Of a stretch of DNA of 9,541 nt, positions 5,834-9,541 are shown one piece after another. The stretch's first letter is position 1. Each line of letters opens with the position of its first letter. The notes under the pieces were generated by a model. The model was not told the DNA's origin and searched no databases. It worked only from the letters and a program-made list of their open reading frames with translations. Position numbers and translations under genes: made by a program. Origin of the DNA: an uncultured Candidatus Saccharibacteria bacterium (lineage in GTDB: Bacteria > Patescibacteriota > Saccharimonadia > Saccharimonadales > Saccharimonadaceae); contig CAOZKB010000033.1 of assembly GCA_948571325.1 (NCBI GenBank), positions 1 to 9,541 on the forward strand, written 5' to 3'.

Positions 5834-7627
5834 ATGAGTGTATCTCAGGAGCAAGTAGAAAAAATGCGACACACGCTGAGCCACGTTCTCGCGGCGGCGG
5901 TGCAGGAGCTTTATCCGACAACAACTTTTGGGGTGGGGCCAGCGATTGAGAATGGCTTTTATTATGATATTGATTTTGGTGGGGAAAAAGTTTCTGATGC
6001 GGATTTGAAGAAAATTGAGAAGAAAATGCGGGGAATTTTGGCACGAAAATGCGAAATGAAGGCGCGGGAGGTTGCGCGAGCAGAAGCCGAGCAGTGGATG
6101 AAGGAACAAGGCCAAAAATATAAATTAGAATTGATTGCAGAGTTGCCAGCGGATGAACCGATTACGTTTTATGATATGGTGGTACCAGAGACGGGGGAGG
6201 TGATTTTTACGGACTTGTGCAAGGGTCCACATGTGGAGAATTTGGGAGAAATTCCGACGGATGGCTTCAGGCTGGAACGGATTGCGGGGGCATACTGGCG
6301 AGGTGATGAGAAGCGAGAGATGCTGACGCGGATTTATGGTTTGGCTTTTGCGACTAAGGAAGAACTAGAAGCATTTTTAGCGCAGCAGGAAGAAGCGAAG
6401 AAGCGTGATCATCGGAAATTGGGGAAGGAATTGGATTTGTTCGCATTTTCGGAATTGGTGGGGTCGGGCTTGCCGCTGTTCACGCCACGAGGGACGATTT
6501 TGCGCGATATGTTGAACGAATTGGCGCAAGGTTATCGGGTGCGCTGTGGGTATCGGAAGGTTTGCATCCCGCATATTGCGAATGTGGATCTTTATAAAAC
6601 CTCGGGGCATTACCAGAAGTTTCCGGAGCTTCTGCAATTTGTAAGTCAAGAATCAGGGGATAATTTGGCGGTGAAGCCGGTGAGTTGCCCACATCATACA
6701 CAGATCTTTGCCAGTGCGCCACGTAGTTACAAAGAATTGCCGGTGAAATATCTTGAAACAACCATGGTATATCGCGATGAACGCAAGGGGGAATTGGGTG
6801 GTTTGTCGCGTGTACGGGCAATTACGCAGGATGATTCACACGTTTTTTGTACGGAAGATCAGATTGAACAAGTATTTGGTGAGTTAATTGAGAGCGCAAA
6901 GGATTTGTACAAAAAAGTGGGGATGAAATTAACTTTGAGATTAAGTTTTCGGGATGATAAAGATGCGTATATCGGTGATCCAGAGATGTGGGAGAAGGCG
7001 CAAGCGGCGATCGAGCGGATGGCGAAGAAGTTTGAGATGGAATATTTCGTCGGAATTGGTGAAGCGGCGATGTATGGGCCAAAAATGGACTTTATGGCAG
7101 TGGACGCGCTAGGTCGGGAATGGCAACTAGCAACAGTGCAATTGGATTATGCGATGCCGGCGAGATTTGGGCTGGAATATACCGATAAAGACGGTACGAA
7201 GAAGACACCGATTATGGTGCACTGTGCGCTGTTAGGGGCGATTGAGCGGTTTATGAGTATCTTTATTGAGCATACGGCGGGATGGTTCCCATTGTGGTGT
7301 GCGCCGGAGCAGGTGAGGATTTTGACGGTAAATAGCGAGGTGAAAGAGTATGTGGGGAAGATTGAGGAAGTTCTGAGGGGGGTAACTTTGGATGAGCCGG
7401 TAAAAGCGAATGAATTGAGGTTCGAGGTGGATCAGAGTGATGATTCGCTAGGGAAGAAGATTAAACGCGCGACAGAGATGAAAATTCCAGTAGTGCTAAT
7501 CGTGGGGCCGAAGGACGCGGAAGATGGCGTAGTCAGTGTACGGACGCGAGAAGGGGAAGAAAAGGTGAAGCTGGAAGAGTTGAAGGGGTGGTTAGAAGAG
7601 AAGAATCGGAGGGATTTGGGGGAGTAG
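5834..7627 (+). CDS. thrS: Threonyl-tRNA synthetase, lacking the TGS domain
   Basis: The enzyme charges tRNA-Thr with threonine and edits mis-charged serine. It has 597 residues, starting after AAGGAAAGGG (5818-5827). The editing domain is at the very N-terminus: H13-x3-H17 and C129-x3-H133 match the HxxxH/CxxxH site. The class II core carries the zinc ligands C285, H336 and H463, motif 2 (YRDERKGELGGLSRVRAITQ, 313-332) and motif 3 (GAIERF, 468-473). The anticodon-binding domain begins near PLWCAPEQVRIL (487-496) and ends in the usual IPVVLIVG block. The common N-terminal TGS domain (~60 residues) is absent. The residue after zinc ligand H463 is Cys where most bacteria have Arg (IHRA). A hairpin terminator was not found downstream. 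Confidence 0.97.
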   Translation: MSVSQEQVEKMRHTLSHVLAAAVQELYPTTTFGVGPAIENGFYYDIDFGGEKVSDADLKKIEKKMRGILARKCEMKAREVARAEAEQWMKEQGQKYKLELIAELPADEPITFYDMVVPETGEVIFTDLCKGPHVENLGEIPTDGFRLERIAGAYWRGDEKREMLTRIYGLAFATKEELEAFLAQQEEAKKRDHRKLGKELDLFAFSELVGSGLPLFTPRGTILRDMLNELAQGYRVRCGYRKVCIPHIANVDLYKTSGHYQKFPELLQFVSQESGDNLAVKPVSCPHHTQIFASAPRSYKELPVKYLETTMVYRDERKGELGGLSRVRAITQDDSHVFCTEDQIEQVFGELIESAKDLYKKVGMKLTLRLSFRDDKDAYIGDPEMWEKAQAAIERMAKKFEMEYFVGIGEAAMYGPKMDFMAVDALGREWQLATVQLDYAMPARFGLEYTDKDGTKKTPIMVHCALLGAIERFMSIFIEHTAGWFPLWCAPEQVRILTVNSEVKEYVGKIEEVLRGVTLDEPVKANELRFEVDQSDDSLGKKIKRATEMKIPVVLIVGPKDAEDGVVSVRTREGEEKVKLEELKGWLEEKNRRDLGE

Positions 7628-7680
7628 AGGAGGGATTCTTGGTTTATAATAGGTGAAAAAATTGGCAAAATGTAGTTTTT

Positions 7681-7732
7681 AGGTGGATTTTTGCAGAAAA
7701 TGTAAAAAAAGTATTGACATTTTCAACCACCT
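7681..7732 (+). promoter_or_regulatory. Nested inverted repeats around the -35 at 7714
   Basis: An outer pair AGGTGG (7681-7686) / CCACCT (7727-7732) encloses an inner pair AAAATGT (7697-7703) / ACATTTT (7717-7723). The inner right arm overlaps the -35 hexamer and the outer right arm lies in the spacer. It could be an operator, or a weak 3'-end structure for thrS transcripts; no T-run follows. Confidence 0.4.
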
Positions 7733-7742
7733 GTGCTACAAT
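7714..7742 (+). promoter_or_regulatory. Near-consensus sigma70 promoter of the RNA/exonuclease region
   Basis: A perfect TTGACA (7714-7719), a 17-nt spacer and TACAAT (7737-7742). This is the strongest promoter in the window. The predicted start is about 7749. It faces roughly 770 nt without a convincing gene. Confidence 0.85.
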
Positions 7743-7933
7743 GTAATCATAAGCTTAATGAAGGACAAGCGAAAGAGCAACAGCGATAACACTGACGCTC
7801 CGGAAACTACCCATCAAAGCTTAAGTACATTAAAGAACCTGTTATACAAAACCTCACACAATCCTGAAGTTTGTTTCTAGTGATATGTGACTAATAATCA
7901 TATATCCGTTCATGTTTTCATAAATACCTGTAT

Positions 7934-7963
7934 TTATTTGTTTAACGTTAGTTAAACAAATAA
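7934..7963 (+). repeat. 13-bp perfect hairpin
   Basis: TTATTTGTTTAAC GTTA GTTAAACAAATAA. The arms are fully complementary with a 4-nt loop. It is AT-rich, with no T-run afterwards, so it is not a typical terminator. It is the longest uninterrupted stem in the candidate RNA. Confidence 0.7.
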
Positions 7964-8430
7964 TCCTTCTTAGTAAGGTTTTGGTTTGCAACTTAGTTTT
8001 GCTGTCGTTGTTGTCGATAAAATCATTAATTGGCGATGCGGACAGCATCCAAACTATTAGCATTCAAGCACCCCACTTCCAAGCTGACGAATCGGCCTTT
8101 AGCCTGATTCCACTAAGTAGCTCAGCAATAGGCTTTGACTTAATGCTTGAGCAGGGAAGTTCCTCCACTTGAACTAAAGTCTAATAGTTTGAATGCTGTT
8201 CGTGTCAATATCGACACAATGGCTTACCTTACCCAAAGGGAATGCCTTCTCTGCTTCGGTAGGGAAGGTTGATCGTATCAGCCAGTAGTTGGTCCATTTT
8301 AGAGTAATTACCAAGGATCCCTGGCTGAATAGTAAAACTAAATAGCGCACAGGCACAAAAGATATCGCTAACTATTATTCAAGCTAATGCCTTGATTAAT
8401 ACTTAAGACGATAGTGAGTGATCCTGTGGC

Positions 8431-8508
8431 AGGCTGAGGAGCCTAAAACCAAAGCCGAGGGGCTCTAAACCAATAAGAGAAAAGGATAATCCCCACCTGA
8501 GGGTGGGG
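8431..8508 (+). repeat. Three consecutive hairpins with GAG(G) loops before the exonuclease start
   Basis: AGGCT-GAGG-AGCCT (8431-8444), AGCC-GAGG-GGCT (8453-8464) and CCCCACC-TGAG-GGTGGGG (8491-8508). The first two share the GAGG loop with their GGCT/AGCC stems swapped, and each is followed by a similar CTAAAACCAA / CTAAACCAAT linker. The third runs directly into the ribosome-binding site, so folding could limit translation of the exonuclease. Confidence 0.5.
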
Positions 8509-8519
8509 AAGGTAAAAAC

Positions 8520-9059
8520 ATGATGAACAAAGAAGTGAAAAGAACACTGTCACTCGATGCGGAAACGAACGGCCTCTGGGGTCAGGCCTTTGCAATTGCC
8601 GGAATCGTTTATGACGAGACTGGCCAGGAAATCGATCGTTTTTGCGGTCGGTGTCCCATCGAGGAAACAGTGGATCCATTTGTGGCGGACAAAGTTTTGC
8701 CGCAGATGGAAGAAATTCCGGAGAACTATGGCTCTTATGAGGAGCTTCTCCAGGCATTCTTTGCCTGGAGGATGCCACATAGAAAGTCAGGGACTCAGGA
8801 GCTCGTCCATATAGGTGTTCCGATAGAGGTGAAACTCTATTGGGATGCCCATGAAAGAGGTTTCATCGGGGACTGGGACGGGCCGTATCCTTTGTTGGAC
8901 GCGGTTTCCATCCCCGAGATCGGAGATTCCGTTGACACGTATAACCGTGTCAACGGATGTGGGCCGAGCCCAGCAGATTTTGCAGGCGGTACTCACAACC
9001 CCCTGTATGATAGTGCGGCAACATATGCTGCCTATCGGCACTGGTTGCTGAACCGGTAA
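8520..9059 (+). CDS. DEDDh-type 3'-5' exonuclease (DnaQ/RNase T fold)
   Basis: 179 residues. GGGGAAGG ends 7 nt before two tandem ATGs (8520, 8523). The Exo I motif is at the N-terminus: SLD13AE15TNGL. Exo II is least clear: VHIGVPIEVKLYWDAH (96-111) aligns with the family's H-x-G-x-P-(V/I)-E block, with D109 or E103 as the acidic candidate. Exo III is H159NPLYD164, the HxxxxD that defines DEDDh enzymes. The protein stops soon after and has no extra domain. Such enzymes remove nucleotides from 3' ends of DNA or RNA; which substrate applies here cannot be told. Codon use is more balanced and C-rich than in thrS and the other genes, which suggests transfer. It sits between two structured non-coding stretches, and its only visible promoter is ~780 nt upstream. 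Confidence 0.8.
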   Translation: MMNKEVKRTLSLDAETNGLWGQAFAIAGIVYDETGQEIDRFCGRCPIEETVDPFVADKVLPQMEEIPENYGSYEELLQAFFAWRMPHRKSGTQELVHIGVPIEVKLYWDAHERGFIGDWDGPYPLLDAVSIPEIGDSVDTYNRVNGCGPSPADFAGGTHNPLYDSAATYAAYRHWLLNR

Positions 9060-9541
9060 AACGGTTCTGACTATTTTGGCTCATTTGCTAGAATAGTCAC
9101 CAGTGTAGTATTCGGGAATGCAGGTTTTGTCAACTATCTGGCTCATTTGTCAAATAATTGGCGCGTATGGCAGATTCGATCGGGCGGAGCCGGTATCTCC
9201 GCAATAACAAAAACTACTACCCCGGCCAAGATTGCTTAAGCTAAGCGGGAGCGCAGGAAGCATGAGGCTGGGGTCTCCCAAAATGGATCGCACCAGGGAA
9301 ATCTGGTAAGATCCACCAAAACGCTACCCCTAGAGGGTAAGCAAGCACCTTAAAAAAGTTAGTCTTCGCAAGAATCTTCCTAACCTGTTTCTCATTGTTT
9401 TTCTCCGTTTTTGCGTAATTCTGCATCTCGTTTTGATTGTCTTACCACCTCCCTTCGTGGTGGCTTGAGATGGTCAAGATGAGATGCGGAATAGGCCGCA
9501 CTCTAATCTTATATTGGCGGCGGCCAGTAAACGCAGAGAGG
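9060..9541 (+). ncRNA. Candidate structured non-coding region, continuing past the window
   Basis: There is no credible gene on either strand in 480 nt. Potential helices: hairpins 9069-9098 and 9131-9160; GCGGAG/CTCCGC (9184-9202); CCCCGGCC/GGCTGGGG (9220-9227 with 9266-9273, one G-T); TGGATC..ACCAG / CTGGT..GATCCA (9284-9315) with a symmetric 2x2 internal loop; GCTACCC / GGGTA-a-GC (9323-9342); GTTAG enclosing TCTT-CGC-AAGA and closing with CTAAC (9358-9384); and GCATCTC/GAGATGC (9423-9487) enclosing CCACC/GGTGG. The stems follow one another with little gap. Strand is assumed from the upstream gene; no separate promoter is clear. The 3' end lies beyond the window. Confidence 0.4.
9069..9160 (+). 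repeat. Two hairpins 62 nt apart with identical loop core and differing stems
   Basis: Unit 1 is GACTATT (9069-9075), T, TGGCTCATTTG, CTAG, AATAGTC (9092-9098). Unit 2 is CAACTAT (9131-9137), C, TGGCTCATTTG, TCAA, ATAATTG (9154-9160). The 11-nt loop core is identical and the geometry is the same (7-bp stem, 16-nt loop). Five of seven stem positions differ and four of those keep pairing; one becomes C-A. Confidence 0.6.

Larger units (their letters stand above)
7749..8515 (+). ncRNA. Candidate large structured RNA / leader of the exonuclease gene
   Basis: No frame here has a ribosome-binding site with a plausible protein; the only frame near the promoter is a 40-codon stretch from ATG 7758. 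Potential helices in order: 13 bp at 7934-7963; 11 bp 8050-8060 with 8181-8191, enclosing hairpins 8089-8110, 8120-8152 and 8158-8175; GTGTC/GACAC at 8202-8217; TCAGCCAG/CTGGCTGA with an inner TTGGT/ACCAA at 8278-8328; 10 bp with one T-T mismatch at 8373-8401; and three short GC-rich hairpins at 8431-8444, 8453-8464 and 8491-8508. No match to RNase P RNA, tmRNA, SRP RNA, 6S, or group I or II intron cores was recognised by eye. No terminator separates it from the downstream gene, so it may be a leader, a processed RNA, or both. The ends are inferred. Confidence 0.45.

Noticed and set aside
7758..7880. 40-codon frame starting 9 nt after the predicted transcription start (MKDKRKSNSDN...)
   Set aside because: No Shine-Dalgarno sequence and no recognisable features. 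It could be a near-leaderless peptide, but the downstream ~640 nt still needs another explanation, so it is not listed as a gene.
7981..8172. 63-codon plus-strand frame inside the candidate RNA
   Set aside because: It starts at a TTG without a ribosome-binding site and crosses the hairpins of the multibranched region; the length is expected by chance.
8431..8508. CRISPR array
   Set aside because: Only short hairpins with differing stems and short linkers; no regular repeat-spacer pattern and no cas gene.
7749..8515. Known RNA classes (RNase P RNA, tmRNA, SRP RNA, 6S, group I or II intron)
   Set aside because: By eye I found no RNase P core, no tRNA-like ends or tag frame of tmRNA, no SRP tip, no intron P7 or domain V. 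A covariance-model search is still needed.
9069..9160. Integron attC site or CRISPR-like repeat pair
   Set aside because: No GTTRRRY/RYYYAAC core sites, no integrase, and the two units differ in their stems instead of being identical repeats.
9241..9426. 61-codon minus-strand frame
   Set aside because: No ribosome-binding site and no family resemblance; it overlaps several strong hairpins.

Overview
The window looks like a chromosomal segment of a Candidatus Saccharibacteria (TM7)-type ultrasmall bacterium. The evidence is a FISUMP-type surface protein with the Saccharibacteria-like 'KLADGNCWMTQNL' block, a solitary rpsT, a TGS-less thrS, short housekeeping transcription units, one apparently leaderless promoter, and a coding strand strongly biased to G over C. 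TGA acts as a normal stop (ends of the genes at 5293 and 5731), so code 11 fits and the TGA=Gly code of Gracilibacteria/Absconditabacteria does not. The lineage is inferred from gene content, not from a marker search.

Layout. 1-935: C-terminal ~311 residues of a FISUMP protein that enters from the left edge. 949-1345: rpsT on the minus strand, with promoter and hairpin/T-tract terminator. 1346-1813: divergent intergenic region with a second sigma70-type promoter, a dyad overlapping its -10, and a possible 30-codon leader ORF. 1814-2488: unknown protein with coiled-coil N-terminus and a degenerate LysM-like segment. 2489-2615: perfect palindrome, hairpin, terminator, then a leaderless promoter. 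2616-3589: two-gene operon (YgjV-like membrane protein and a signal-anchored small protein). 3694-4117: minus-strand remnant of two tandem FISUMP C-termini joined out of frame. 4124-4285: tRNA-Val(UAC) with promoter and terminator. 4436-5293: HD-type (p)ppGpp hydrolase-like protein. 5309-5731: methyltransferase that appears truncated. 5834-7627: thrS.

From about 7,680 to the right edge the sequence changes character. The G-over-C skew disappears, codon use changes, and coding becomes sparse. A near-consensus promoter (TTGACA, 17 bp, TACAAT) is followed by about 770 nt without a convincing ORF. That stretch can fold into a 13-bp perfect hairpin, a multibranched domain with two mutually exclusive long closing helices, and three GAG(G)-loop hairpins ending at the ribosome-binding site of a DEDDh exonuclease gene (8520-9059). 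A second structured stretch (9060-9541) follows, beginning with two hairpins exactly 62 nt apart that share an 11-nt loop sequence while most of their stem pairs differ. The best candidate for an undescribed system here is this RNA-nuclease-RNA block, probably an acquired element.

How the genes relate: rpsT, tRNA-Val and thrS are translation functions and the HD protein may connect to stringent-response alarmones, but they appear to be separate transcription units. The FISUMP gene and the remnant probably belong to a multicopy, rearranging surface-protein family.
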